From the NCBI RefSeq assembly GCF_000517625.1, contig NZ_CP007055.1, positions 496,001 through 560,000 of the forward strand: DNA of 64,000 nt. The letters are read 5' to 3'. The stretch is from Halostagnicola larsenii XH-48 (GTDB lineage Archaea > Halobacteriota > Halobacteria > Halobacteriales > Natrialbaceae). Both the position numbers and the translations under genes were made by a program. Shown one piece after another: positions 24,753 to 33,640 of the stretch (its first letter is position 1; each line of letters starts with the position of its first letter). The notes beneath the pieces were generated by a model that was given only the letters and a program-made list of their open reading frames with translations, did not search any database and was not told the origin of the DNA.

Positions 24753-25562
24753 ATGGGAATCCTTCAGAAGCTCAAGTCGCTGCTCGGTTTCGGTGGCTCG
24801 GGATCCGAGTCGTCCCGCTCTCGAGATGTCGGGGTCACTATCGAACGCGAACGAACCCAGAACGACGCGGACGAGGCCCCCGAGGATCCCGCGGCGGCCG
24901 GCACGTCGGCCTCTAGTTCGACCGACTCGATGACCCAGTCGCCGGATTCGGCCGACGAAGCGGCTGAACCGGCCGAAGCGACCGGCCCGACGGATGACGA
25001 CGCGACACCGACGACCGAAAAGACGCCCGAACAGGGTGATCGAGCGCCGTCACCGCCGTCCGATGCCGGCGACGAATCGGGTTCCGACGTTGACAGCGAG
25101 TCCGCATCAGATGTTGAAGACGAACCGGACATCGGCGGTGACGACGAGGCCGACGAAACCGACGACGCCGCTGCGGCCGGCACGTCGGCCTCTAGTTCGA
25201 CCGACTCGATGACCCAGTCGCCGGATTCGGCCGACGAAGCGGCCGAACCGGCCGAGGCGACCGGCCCGACAGGTGAGGACGCGACACCGACGGCCGATAA
25301 GACGCCGTCGGAAGGTGAGCCAACCGGCGATGCCGAAACCGATACCGACGACGAGGCGACGGAAGACACGGAGCCAGCGGTCGACGGCGAGCCGACCGAC
25401 TCGATCAAGGGGATCGGGCCGGCCTACGCGGAGCGACTCAGCGACGCGGGAGTCGACACCGTCGAGCAGCTCGCGGCCGCCGACGCGGCCGAACTGGCCG
25501 ACGAGACGGAGATTTCGGAGACACGTTTGCAGGGCTGGATCGACAGAGCACAGGTTCGGTAG
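24753..25562 (+). CDS. Helix-hairpin-helix protein with long acidic linker and internal duplication
   Basis: A 269-residue protein. The N-terminus MGILQKLKSLLGFGG is a possible amphipathic or membrane-associated helix. Residues about 25-215 are a disordered Asp/Glu/Ser/Thr/Pro-rich linker. Residues about 217-269 form a helix-hairpin-helix domain (DSIKGIGPAYAERLSDAGVDTVEQLAAADAAELA) of the kind that binds DNA non-specifically or mediates contacts. The linker holds two almost identical 34-residue copies (about 48-81 and 141-174) produced by a recent in-frame duplication. Function unknown; the layout suggests a tethered nucleic-acid-binding protein. Neighbours aroE and pabB give no clear clue. 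Confidence 0.82.
   Translation: MGILQKLKSLLGFGGSGSESSRSRDVGVTIERERTQNDADEAPEDPAAAGTSASSSTDSMTQSPDSADEAAEPAEATGPTDDDATPTTEKTPEQGDRAPSPPSDAGDESGSDVDSESASDVEDEPDIGGDDEADETDDAAAAGTSASSSTDSMTQSPDSADEAAEPAEATGPTGEDATPTADKTPSEGEPTGDAETDTDDEATEDTEPAVDGEPTDSIKGIGPAYAERLSDAGVDTVEQLAAADAAELADETEISETRLQGWIDRAQVR
24894..25271 (+). repeat. Pair of about 98-bp direct repeats inside the HHH gene
   Basis: Copies at 24894-24991 and 25173-25270 are offset by 279 bp (93 codons) and differ at only about two bases, both synonymous. Divergence rises sharply just after the copies. This is a recent in-frame duplication or gene conversion. Confidence 0.85.
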
Positions 25563-25672
25563 CCGTTCTACGGCGTCGCTCTTTCTTTCCCGGCCGACCG
25601 ATCCGTGTGGATTTTCTCGGCGGGTCGCCGCGAACCGCAAGATGATTAGTTTGGAGACACCTCTCTGCTCGT

Positions 25673-27328
25673 ATGACCGAGCCGCGGGTCGTGACCTCTC
25701 TCGAGTCCGTTCGAGACGCCGTCAGAGCCGCGGAAACTTCCCCAGGGAGCGCGTCGGGAGACGCCCGTCACATCCGCGTTCCGATCGAAGTTCGCGTTCC
25801 CGTGGAGGACCCCTTTCTGGCGTACCGACGAGCACGCGACGGAGCCGGTGGCGCGTTTCTCGAGACGACCGGCGGCCAGCCGGGCTGGGGCTACTTCGGC
25901 GTCGATCCGATCGATCGACTCACCGTTCGTTCCGACGCCGTCGCTCGCGAGGACGATCGATCACATTCGCCCGCACTCGCGGCTCTCGAGGGGCTGCTCG
26001 AGGGTGACCGACTCGTTCGCGGCGACTGTTCCGTTCCCTATCCCTGCGGAGCGATCGGGTGGCTCTCCTACGACATCGCCAGAGAACTCGAAAAGCTCCC
26101 CGAATCCGCCGTCGACGACAGGCAGTTACCGCGACTCGAGGTTGCGGTCTACGACCGCCTCGCCGCTTGGGAGGAACCCGCCGAGGGTGAACGAGAACTA
26201 CGCGTGACCGCCTGTCCGCGGATCGGCTGCGGAGACGATACCGATTCGGATCGGCGGACGGACTCGAGTGCGACACCAGTCACGGACGCCGCAATCGAGG
26301 CCGCCTACGAGCGCGGTCGAGCGCGTGCGCTAGAACTTGCGCGAAAGGCGCTCGAGGTTGCACGAGATGTGCCTGAGGGCGAGGTCGACCCCGTCGTCCC
26401 GCCCGTCTCGGCGTCGGCGGTGACCTTCGAGAGCGATTGCGGACGCGACGCCTTCGCCGACCGGGTGCGACGGGTCAAGCGGTACGTTCGCGACGGTGAG
26501 ACGTTTCAGGCGAACATCTCACAGCGACTCACCGCGCCGGCCGCGGTCCACCCCGTCGCGGCGTACGACGCGCTCCGGGACGTGAACCCGGCACCGTACT
26601 CCTGCCTGCTCGAGTTCCGGGCCGCTGATCTGGTGAGCGCGAGCCCGGAACTGCTGCTCGAGCGCGAGGGCTCGTTCGTCCGAACGGAACCCATCGCCGG
26701 CACCCGTCCGCGCGGCGAGACCGCAGACGAAGACCGGGCTCTCGAGACGGACATCCTCACCGACGAGAAAGAACGCGCCGAGCACGCGATGTTAGTCGAT
26801 CTCGAGCGAAACGACCTCGGGAAGGTATGTGCCTACGGCTCCGTCGATGTCGCCGAGTACCGCCGCGTGGATCGCTACGCCGAAGTCATGCACCTCGTCT
26901 CCGATGTCACCGGCCGACTTCGGGAGGGCGAAACCCTCGCGGACGCGATCGCGGCGGTCTTTCCCGGCGGCACGATCACCGGCGCGCCAAAGCCCCGGAC
27001 GATGGCGATCATCGACGAACTCGAGGCGACCCGACGCGGCCCCTACACGGGAAGCGTCGGTATCTTCGGCTTCGACGGGCGCGCCACGCTGAACATCGTG
27101 ATTCGGACCCTCGTTCGCCACGGCGACGAGTATCACCTGCGGGTCGGGGCGGGAATCGTCGAGGATTCGGTTCCCGACCAAGAGTACGACGAAACGCTCG
27201 ACAAAGCTCGAGCGCTGGTGACCGCCGTCGACGAGGCGCTCGGCGAACGAGCCGAACTTGAAGTCGAGGGGGAGCCTGAAGCAGAGGGGGGCACTGAAGC
27301 CGACGCAGGCGGTGAGCGAAATGCGTAA
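25673..27328 (+). CDS. pabB: Aminodeoxychorismate/anthranilate synthase component I, PabB-like
   Basis: A chorismate-utilising enzyme (551 residues). With PabA ammonia it would make 4-amino-4-deoxychorismate, the precursor of p-aminobenzoate. The C-terminal catalytic domain shows [83 protein letters not shown] and [14 protein letters not shown]. The motif at 340-344 is PIAGT, the form usual in anthranilate synthase (TrpE), while E. coli-type PabB has PIKGT. The assignment to PabB rests on the operon with pabA and a pabC-like gene. An acidic C-terminal tail follows. Its stop lies inside the pabA start region (8-bp overlap). Confidence 0.82.
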   Translation: MTEPRVVTSLESVRDAVRAAETSPGSASGDARHIRVPIEVRVPVEDPFLAYRRARDGAGGAFLETTGGQPGWGYFGVDPIDRLTVRSDAVAREDDRSHSPALAALEGLLEGDRLVRGDCSVPYPCGAIGWLSYDIARELEKLPESAVDDRQLPRLEVAVYDRLAAWEEPAEGERELRVTACPRIGCGDDTDSDRRTDSSATPVTDAAIEAAYERGRARALELARKALEVARDVPEGEVDPVVPPVSASAVTFESDCGRDAFADRVRRVKRYVRDGETFQANISQRLTAPAAVHPVAAYDALRDVNPAPYSCLLEFRAADLVSASPELLLEREGSFVRTEPIAGTRPRGETADEDRALETDILTDEKERAEHAMLVDLERNDLGKVCAYGSVDVAEYRRVDRYAEVMHLVSDVTGRLREGETLADAIAAVFPGGTITGAPKPRTMAIIDELEATRRGPYTGSVGIFGFDGRATLNIVIRTLVRHGDEYHLRVGAGIVEDSVPDQEYDETLDKARALVTAVDEALGERAELEVEGEPEAEGGTEADAGGERNA

Positions 27329-28052
27329 GCGAACGACGATTCTGGTCGTGGACAACTACGATTCGTTCGCCTACAACCTCGTCCAGTACGTCGGCGAAGT
27401 CGCCGACGAGGTCGTCGTCCGGCGAAACGACGAGATCGACCTCGAGGGCGTCTCGGATCTCGACCCGACCGGCATCGTCGTCTCGCCGGGGCCGGGAACG
27501 CCGGCGGAGGCGGGGATCTCGATCCCGCTGTTCGCGGAGACGACGTACCCGATCCTCGGGGTCTGTTTGGGCCATCAAGCGCTCTGTGCGGCCAACGGCG
27601 CGCCGGTCGTCCACGCGCCCGAAGTCGTCCACGGGAAACCGTCGCTCCTCACCCACGACGGCGCGGGAATCTTCGCGGGCGTGCCCGACCCCGTTCAAGT
27701 CGGCCGATACCACTCCCTCGCCGTCGAACGCGACGCGCTCCCCACCCCGCTCGAGGCGGTCGCCCGAACGGCCGACGAGCGCGCGGTGTTGATGGCCGTT
27801 CGCCACCGCGAGCGCCCGCACGTCGGCGTGCAGTTCCACCCCGAAAGCATCCTCACTCGAGCGCCCGCCGCTGAGACACCCAACGCGCGGACCGCCCCTG
27901 AAACACCCGACGAACGGACCGCCGCCGAGGCGATCGCCGGACGACCCGGCGCGGGCGAGGACGGCGCTCGAGGGGAATCCATCTCGCTTTCGGTCGGCAA
28001 ACGCCTGGTTCGAAACTTCTGTGGGCTGGCAACCGAGTACGATTCTAGGTAA
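27321..28052 (+). CDS. pabA: Glutamine amidotransferase component II, PabA-like
   Basis: A class I glutamine amidotransferase (243 residues) supplying ammonia to PabB. It shows [17 protein letters not shown], the oxyanion motif SPGPGTP, the nucleophile elbow GVCLGHQAL (Cys about 79) and the His/Glu pair in [11 protein letters not shown]. An unusual hydrophilic insertion of about 45 residues ([21 protein letters not shown] and onward) separates FHPES from the final helix [11 protein letters not shown]. The ATG overlaps the pabB end (ATGCGTAA), indicating translational coupling. Sequence alone cannot separate PabA from TrpG; the neighbours favour the pab reading. Confidence 0.86.
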   Translation: MRKRTTILVVDNYDSFAYNLVQYVGEVADEVVVRRNDEIDLEGVSDLDPTGIVVSPGPGTPAEAGISIPLFAETTYPILGVCLGHQALCAANGAPVVHAPEVVHGKPSLLTHDGAGIFAGVPDPVQVGRYHSLAVERDALPTPLEAVARTADERAVLMAVRHRERPHVGVQFHPESILTRAPAAETPNARTAPETPDERTAAEAIAGRPGAGEDGARGESISLSVGKRLVRNFCGLATEYDSR

Positions 28053-28060
28053 CAGAGATC

Positions 28061-29026
28061 ATGTCCGAACACCCAGACGGTACCGACTCTCGAGCCGATA
28101 CCGACAGCGCCGACTCTACAGGCGTCGATGCCAACGACGCCTCCCCGTCCAACGAACTGCGCTATCACGTCGACGGCGAACTCGTCCCCGCGTCTCGAGC
28201 GACCGTTCGCGTCGACGATCGGGGCTTTCGCTACGGCGACGCCGCCTTCGAGACGCTGCGGGCCTACGGCGGGACGATCTTCGAGTGGGACGCACACGCG
28301 GCCCGTCTCGAGGCGACCTGCGACGCGCTCGAGTTGACTCACGGGCTCTCGCGGGCGGATCTGCTGTCGCGGATCGACGAGACGCTTTCGGCCAACGACC
28401 TCTCGGACGCCTACGTCAGGCTGTCGATCACCCGCGGCGTTCAGCCGGGGAAGCTCACGCCCGACCCCGACGTCGACCCGACGGTCGTCGTCTACGTCGG
28501 GTCGCTTCCGCGGGGCGGCCTCGAGGGCAACCCCGTCTGGGACGGTCCTGCGGCCCTCGAGACGGTCGACACCCGGCGAATTCCCAACGATGCTGTGCCC
28601 GCTTCGGCGAAGACGCACAACTACCTCAACGGGATTCTGGCGCGTCAGGAACTCGAGAGCGGCGACGAGGCGCTCCTCTGTGACGGCGAGGGATACGCCG
28701 CCGAAGGGGCGACGAGCAACGTCTTTTTCGTCGAGGACGGCGCGCTGTACACGCCCGCGACCGACGGCCCCGTTCTCCCCGGAATCACCCGTCGAGTCGT
28801 TCTCGAGTGCGCCGCCGACGCCGGCATCCCCGTCGAGGAGGGCCGATATCGACCCGAACGACTCCGGGACGCGGATCGCGTTTTCCTGACGAACACGACG
28901 TGGGAACTGCGCCCCGTCGCCTCGGTCGACGGCGTCGCGATCGAGAGAGACGATCGGGTGGACGACGACCCGCTCGAGACACTCTCGAGGATGTACGACG
29001 AGCGCGTCGAGGATCGGTGTTACTGA
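28061..29026 (+). CDS. pabC: Class IV aminotransferase, aminodeoxychorismate lyase-like
   Basis: A 321-residue PLP enzyme of the D-aminotransferase/IlvE/PabC fold. The conserved part begins at about residue 33 (LRYHVDGELVPASRATVRVDDRGFRYGDAAFETLRAYGG) after an acidic disordered tail. SAKTHNYLNGILARQE has the PLP lysine, and EGATSNVFFVEDGALYTPATDGPVLPGITRRVVLE is family-typical. As third gene of the operon, 8 bp after pabA, it is expected to release pyruvate from aminodeoxychorismate to give p-aminobenzoate. An amino-acid aminotransferase activity cannot be excluded from sequence. The N-terminal extension of about 30 residues is longer than usual. Confidence 0.84.
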   Translation: MSEHPDGTDSRADTDSADSTGVDANDASPSNELRYHVDGELVPASRATVRVDDRGFRYGDAAFETLRAYGGTIFEWDAHAARLEATCDALELTHGLSRADLLSRIDETLSANDLSDAYVRLSITRGVQPGKLTPDPDVDPTVVVYVGSLPRGGLEGNPVWDGPAALETVDTRRIPNDAVPASAKTHNYLNGILARQELESGDEALLCDGEGYAAEGATSNVFFVEDGALYTPATDGPVLPGITRRVVLECAADAGIPVEEGRYRPERLRDADRVFLTNTTWELRPVASVDGVAIERDDRVDDDPLETLSRMYDERVEDRCY

Positions 29027-29104
29027 CGGACGAGCGTTCGTTCGATCGATTCTGTTGATTCCGTCTCCCACTGAGCGTTCGAATCGCGCTCTCGCAGCTG
29101 ATGC

Positions 29105-30202
29105 CTACTTTTCGAGATCGACGGCTGCCGGCGTTTCGAGTACCTCTCGTTCGCTGTCGGAACACTCGAGGACGAACTCGGAGCCAAAGGCCGTCGCCGG
29201 CGTCTGTGCTCCCGCTGGAACGCCGCCATCGAGAACACGCTTTGCGGCCTCGACGGCCGATTTTGCGGTTAGTGCGTAGGGATTCGGCGTTCGGATTCGA
29301 GCTCTGACGATCCGCTCGCCGTCGCCGACTTCGCCCCAGACGACGGTTTCGCCCGTCTTGAGGGCGGACTCGCCGGGGCCGTCGATCAGCGCGTCGATCG
29401 CCGGCCGCGCCAGTTTCTGGACCGGGCGACTCTCGAGCAGCCAGCCGATCGACTCGAGGGCGGCCATTGCGGAGCCGGCCCACGAGGGCATCGCGGCGTA
29501 CACCTCGACGTTCTCGATGCCGGTCGTCTGCGCGGCGGTGACCACGTCTCCGAGCGGGATCGCGACCGCGTGTTCGGGGCCGTCGCCGAAGTCGATCGTT
29601 CGGCTTCGAAAGCCGAGCGGTACTCGAACGAGGGCCCCGTTTTTGCGGACGACATTGGTGGTTCCGGCCCCGCTGAAGAGCGTCTTTGCCGTTCCTCGCG
29701 ACACGTCGGCCGGGGTGGGTATCCCGCGGCGCGAGTCCATCCCCTGCACGCCGATCGCGAGTCGGTCCGCGGTCGGAAGCTGGTCGGCCAGAAACGCGGC
29801 CAGACAGTCCGACGGGACCACGTCGAAGCCGACCCCCGGAAGCAGGGTGACGCCGGCATCTCGAGCGCGGACGTCCCGGCGTCGAATCCGCTCGAACACG
29901 CGAAACTCACCGGTGATGTCCAGATAATCCGTTTCCGTCTCGAGACACGCCTCAACCAGCGGCTCTGCGGTCTCGACGAACGGACCCGCGCAGTTCAGGA
30001 CGGCGTCGAACTCGGCGAGATGGGACGGGATATCGTCCTCGAGAGAAAACGTCCGGGCCTCGAGGCCGTGCTCGCGGGCCTGTGCAGTGACTTTCCTCCC
30101 GTCCCGTCCGGCGACCGTCGGCGACTGGCCGCGCGAGACGGCTTCATCGACGATCAGGCGACCCGTGTAGCCGTACGACCCGTAGACGAGAAGCCGCTCC
30201 AT
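29105..30202 (-). CDS. Saccharopine dehydrogenase-like NAD(P)-binding protein
   Basis: A 365-residue protein of the saccharopine dehydrogenase-like/trans-acting enoyl reductase group. It has an N-terminal Rossmann motif VYGSYGYTGRLIVDEAVSRGQSPTVAGRD, then FDAVLNCAGPFVETAEPLVEACLETETDYLDITGEFRVFE and GVTLLPGVGFDVVPSDCLAAFLA, which are hallmarks of that group and not of true lysine-pathway enzymes. The C-terminal half is an alpha/beta domain with hydrophobic patches (SWAGSAMAALESIGWLL). The substrate is unknown, possibly a lipid or isoprenoid intermediate. A GTG start two codons earlier (30208) is possible. It is convergent with pabC. Confidence 0.85.
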   Translation of the reverse strand: MERLLVYGSYGYTGRLIVDEAVSRGQSPTVAGRDGRKVTAQAREHGLEARTFSLEDDIPSHLAEFDAVLNCAGPFVETAEPLVEACLETETDYLDITGEFRVFERIRRRDVRARDAGVTLLPGVGFDVVPSDCLAAFLADQLPTADRLAIGVQGMDSRRGIPTPADVSRGTAKTLFSGAGTTNVVRKNGALVRVPLGFRSRTIDFGDGPEHAVAIPLGDVVTAAQTTGIENVEVYAAMPSWAGSAMAALESIGWLLESRPVQKLARPAIDALIDGPGESALKTGETVVWGEVGDGERIVRARIRTPNPYALTAKSAVEAAKRVLDGGVPAGAQTPATAFGSEFVLECSDSEREVLETPAAVDLEK

Positions 30203-30249
30203 AGACACTCCCTCGAGGCGGAGTCGGGTAAAGCTACGTCAGACGCGTG

Positions 30250-30786
30250 CTACTCGGTTTCATATTCGAGGTCGCGGTCTCCGTACCGATCGTCCGCTGG
30301 GCTGTCCTCGCCAACGCGACCGGTGGAATCGCTTCCGGATCCGCGTCGCTGCTCTAGGTCTTCGAGCGTTTCCGTCTCGAGCAGTCGCTCGAGTTTGCGT
30401 TCGAACTGTTCGTCGGTCAACTCGCCCGCGGCGTATCGGGCGCGAAGCGTCTCGAGGGCCTCGCGGTTGTTCGGCTCCGTCGTCCCGCTGGGACGGCGGT
30501 CCGTCTCTTCGGTGGCGGCGTCCGTACTCGAGTCTGACTCCTCGCCCCACCACTCGTCCCAGGACTCGTCTCCCCACCAGTCGTCCCACCACTCTTGTTT
30601 GTCCGTTTCGTCGCCGAACACCAGTGCGACCAGCGGAATAACGACGATGTATCCGACTAACAGGACCGCGAGCCAGAGGTTACCACCGATCCCCGACAAC
30701 ATGAGCGCGAGCCACAGGCCGGTGACGATCATCGAGGTGATCTCCGTGATGTTCTCACGGACTCGCGTCGCCGGATCGTCACTCAT
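30250..30786 (-). CDS. SHOCT-domain membrane protein with Trp-rich acidic linker
   Basis: A 178-residue protein. Residues 14-57 hold two transmembrane segments (SMIVTGLWLALMLSGIGGN and LAVLLVGYIVVIPLVALVF). A remarkable linker follows at about 65-83 (WWDDWWGDESWDEWWGEE). After a disordered stretch, residues about 108-143 form a SHOCT motif (ALETLRARYAAGELTDEQFERKLERLLETETLE), a short C-terminal domain found on many prokaryotic membrane proteins and thought to mediate oligomerisation. The function is unknown. It lies about 50 bp from the saccharopine-dehydrogenase-like gene on the same strand, so co-transcription is possible. Confidence 0.82.
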   Translation of the reverse strand: MSDDPATRVRENITEITSMIVTGLWLALMLSGIGGNLWLAVLLVGYIVVIPLVALVFGDETDKQEWWDDWWGDESWDEWWGEESDSSTDAATEETDRRPSGTTEPNNREALETLRARYAAGELTDEQFERKLERLLETETLEDLEQRRGSGSDSTGRVGEDSPADDRYGDRDLEYETE

Positions 30787-30863
30787 GAGTGATACTCCAC
30801 GGGCGACGATGAAAGATGTTTCTTCCGAGCGAGTCGACTGAACGGCAGGACGAGTGATCCGAG

Positions 30864-33038
30864 TTAGGCGAGCGTCTCGCCGAGTATCTCGACTGTGGCC
30901 TCCTCGACGGCGTCGCGTTCGCCGACGAGGTACTCGACGTGGCCGTCGCGGCCGCCGACGGCCGAGACGCCGGCGTCGGGAACGCGCTCGGCGAGTTCGC
31001 TGGCGAGCTCGCGGACGTCGAGCGTTTCGGTCGCGCGGACGTGTAGTTCGTCGTCGCCGACGCCGAGCGTGACGAACGGCGGATCGGCTCGCGTTCGTTC
31101 GCGACGGTGGAGCGCGTCGAGCAGGAGCGTCGTCGTCGGGAAGTTATATCGGTGAGTGAACGAGCCGGTGTCCAGAATCGACACCGTCACGTCGCCGACG
31201 CCGCGGACGGCGCAGTTCTCCGAGGCCGCCTCGAGTTCGGTCTCGAGTTTGTCGCGGAACTGTTCGGAGACGTGGGCCGCCAGATCGCCGTCGTCGTCGA
31301 ACAGCAGGTCGGTCACGAGTTCGCGTTTGTCCTTGTAGGACTGGTAGAACGCCTCGAGGGCGACGGCTTCGCGGCGCTCGGCGAGAGTTTCCTCGTCGTA
31401 GCCCGCGTCTGTCGCCAGTTCGAGGTAGGACTCGGGAACGTCCTCCCAGTAGCTCACCGCCGGGAGGTGCTCGAGATCGCCGCGAACGTCGTCGTTGACG
31501 GCGGCGGCGACGTTCGCACCCAGTGCGGTCGACGTGAGATCGGAGACGTCGGCACCGGTCAGCGACGGTGCGACTGCCAGCGAGACGGCGTCGGTGATCT
31601 CTTCGTCGGCGCGGCTGTCGTCGATAACGATCGACTCGGTGTCGTACAGCGAGAGGAGATCGTAGCCGTTGGCCGACTCGGCGGTCGCGCCAGCGTCGAC
31701 CAGGATCACGAGCGGCAGTTGCTCGCCGTGGCGGTCGCGAGCTTCGAGCATCGAGGTGACGTCGTCGGTCGCCGCGTCCATGTCGTAGACGCGACCCTCG
31801 AGCGGTCGCCGCTCGAAGTAGTGATAGACCGCGTCGTCGCGGGTGTGTTTGTCTTCGATCAGCGGCAACACGGCGCGCTCGATGGCTGCGCCGGCGATGT
31901 AGCCGTCTGCGGTCGCCTGGTGGCGGACGACGATCGGTCGCGACTCCATCACCGCTCGGCGGATCTGCGTCGCGGCCTCGAAGAGTTCGTCCTCGACCGC
32001 CGACACCGCGTCGTGGTCGTCGATGAGTTCGAGGACCGACGGACGCGCTTCCTGCTCGATCGCTTCCTCGAGTCGCTCGAGGACGGTCGCCCGCTCGTCG
32101 TCGGTCAGGATCTCGAGCGCCTCCGTCTCGATCTGGAGGTCGCCGTGGTGGCGCTCGACTTCGCCCTCGAGGGCGACGACATCGTCGAGGTCCACGTCGG
32201 GGTAAGCGCGCACGCCCGCTTCCTCGAATGCGGCACACTCGACGGTCGCCGTCTCGTCGCTGAGTTCGAAGACGGTCGGACCGGACGTCTGTCGGATGCC
32301 GGTGATCTCGCCCTCGAGGCGAACGATACTACCGACCTGAGAGTCGATGTCGCCGACCGTCGTTCGGTTCAACGACGGTTCGGTTCCGAACTCGAAGTCG
32401 GAGTCCTGGTCGGTGTCGGTCGTCGAAGCATCGTGTTCGACTTCACTGGCGGATTCGGTCGCTTCCGGTGAGGCGGTTGTTTCTGGCGAATCAGTCGTCT
32501 CCGCGGCGCTCGAGTCCGTCTCGCTCGAGTCGGTCGCCGTCGACCCGCTGCCGTTGGCGACGACTTCGGAACTCGAATCGGTTGACGACGCCGCGGACTC
32601 GGTCTGGTCGGGCGAATCGTCCGCGTCGGCGGCGGACTCGTCCGTGTCCTCTTCGAACTCCTCGGGACGGAGTTCGTCGTCGGCGGTTTCGATCAGTCGG
32701 CCGCGGAAGTCGCGGTCGTCCTGTCTGATCGACCAGCCGAGGTCGATGTTTCCGTTGTCTCGGACGTCGAGAACCTGGACGTAGACGCTGTCTCCAGGTT
32801 CCCAGTCGAGACTCTCGAGTCGCTGGTCGAGTTCGCTTCTGTGCAACAGTCCGGTGACGTGATCGCCGACATCGACGAAGACGCCGAAGTCAGCGTACCC
32901 GTCGACGGTACCCCGGTAAAACCGACCGGGCGAGAGCTGTGAGGCGGAGGTGCCTTCGAACTCGAAGGCGACATCCTCCTCGTGGACCTCACAGACCAAG
33001 CCGTCTACGGGCTTGTCGCAGATGATACAGTTACCCAT
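30864..33038 (-). CDS. DHH/RecJ-like protein with Zn, S1 and OB domains; catalytic motifs eroded
   Basis: A 724-residue multidomain protein. Zinc knuckle: Cys4, Cys7, Cys16, His19. S1 RNA-binding domain: about 36-105 (YRGTVDGYADFGVFVDVGDHVTGLLH). Acidic disordered linker: about 120-220. OB fold: about 228-312. DHH-like core: about 350-560. C-terminal DHHA1-like region: about 595-724. In the core the usual H-x-D-x-D-G is HQATADG (373-379), and the DHH motif itself reads VIDDSRADEE (471-480), so canonical metal ligands are missing. It is related to haloarchaeal RecJ-like paralogues reported in complexes with RNase J. It may be a structural or regulatory subunit, or bind metals differently. Confidence 0.85.
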   Translation of the reverse strand: MGNCIICDKPVDGLVCEVHEEDVAFEFEGTSASQLSPGRFYRGTVDGYADFGVFVDVGDHVTGLLHRSELDQRLESLDWEPGDSVYVQVLDVRDNGNIDLGWSIRQDDRDFRGRLIETADDELRPEEFEEDTDESAADADDSPDQTESAASSTDSSSEVVANGSGSTATDSSETDSSAAETTDSPETTASPEATESASEVEHDASTTDTDQDSDFEFGTEPSLNRTTVGDIDSQVGSIVRLEGEITGIRQTSGPTVFELSDETATVECAAFEEAGVRAYPDVDLDDVVALEGEVERHHGDLQIETEALEILTDDERATVLERLEEAIEQEARPSVLELIDDHDAVSAVEDELFEAATQIRRAVMESRPIVVRHQATADGYIAGAAIERAVLPLIEDKHTRDDAVYHYFERRPLEGRVYDMDAATDDVTSMLEARDRHGEQLPLVILVDAGATAESANGYDLLSLYDTESIVIDDSRADEEITDAVSLAVAPSLTGADVSDLTSTALGANVAAAVNDDVRGDLEHLPAVSYWEDVPESYLELATDAGYDEETLAERREAVALEAFYQSYKDKRELVTDLLFDDDGDLAAHVSEQFRDKLETELEAASENCAVRGVGDVTVSILDTGSFTHRYNFPTTTLLLDALHRRERTRADPPFVTLGVGDDELHVRATETLDVRELASELAERVPDAGVSAVGGRDGHVEYLVGERDAVEEATVEILGETLA

Positions 33039-33217
33039 CTACTCGCAACAAGCAGGTTCGGCCTAAAACTGTTGTCGAAATGCGTCCGCGACGCCCGTGG
33101 ACGCGACCACGCTCTTTCTCCGCCGAATATCGCAATTTCGCGGGCTCTCTACCCGACATTCGAAACTGGCGCCCGATCCGGTCTCGAGCGGGTGCCTCCG
33201 TCTCGATGACCGTCGGT

Positions 33218-33481
33218 TTACTCGAAAACCGGCGAGTTTTCTTCGAGTTCCTCGAGGTCGCCGACGAGGCTCCGAACCTGTTCCGGAAAGAGCGAGACCT
33301 GGACTTCGTTGCCGTCGTCGTCCTCGAGAACGAGTTTGACGCGCTTGTCGCCGAACTCCCTCGCTTCCGCGGATTCGACTTCGAAGAGTTTGACGGTCGC
33401 AGACTTGTTCGCCGCGCCGACGTTCTTGATCGACCCCTCGTTTAACTCTACCATGAACTCCTCGAGATTCAGCGTGAGCAT
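33218..33481 (-). CDS. Small acidic haloarchaeal protein of unknown function
   Basis: An 87-residue soluble acidic protein. MLTLNLEEFMVELNEGSIKNVGAA is followed by a beta-rich part (SATVKLFEVESAEAREFG and KRVKLVLEDDDGNEVQVSLFPEQVRSLVGDLEELE) that could form a small PH- or OB-like barrel. I do not recognise a family. The ATG at 33481 is preferred; an upstream in-frame extension to 33568 has different composition and overlaps the divergent promoter region. It lies about 180 bp upstream of the DHH-protein gene on the same strand, and the two may be co-transcribed. Confidence 0.7.
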   Translation of the reverse strand: MLTLNLEEFMVELNEGSIKNVGAANKSATVKLFEVESAEAREFGDKRVKLVLEDDDGNEVQVSLFPEQVRSLVGDLEELEENSPVFE

Positions 33482-33640
33482 GGTCGGGCTACGGGCGCGG
33501 GGTAAAAAATGCCACGGCATCGCGCCCGTGAATTGGGGAGATTCACCGGGCGGTCGAACGCCAGCCATGGGGCTGAACCGGGCGGGCGTTCGGCCGCCTC
33601 CTCCGGTTTTAAGTTATCGTCAGACAATAGCCCGAACGCT

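Noticed and set aside
31107-32471. Long plus-strand frame (454 codons) opposite the DHH-protein gene
   Set aside because: Composition mirrors the antisense of an acidic protein (many Val/Arg/Asp from GTC/GAC complements). The minus-strand gene has clear domains.
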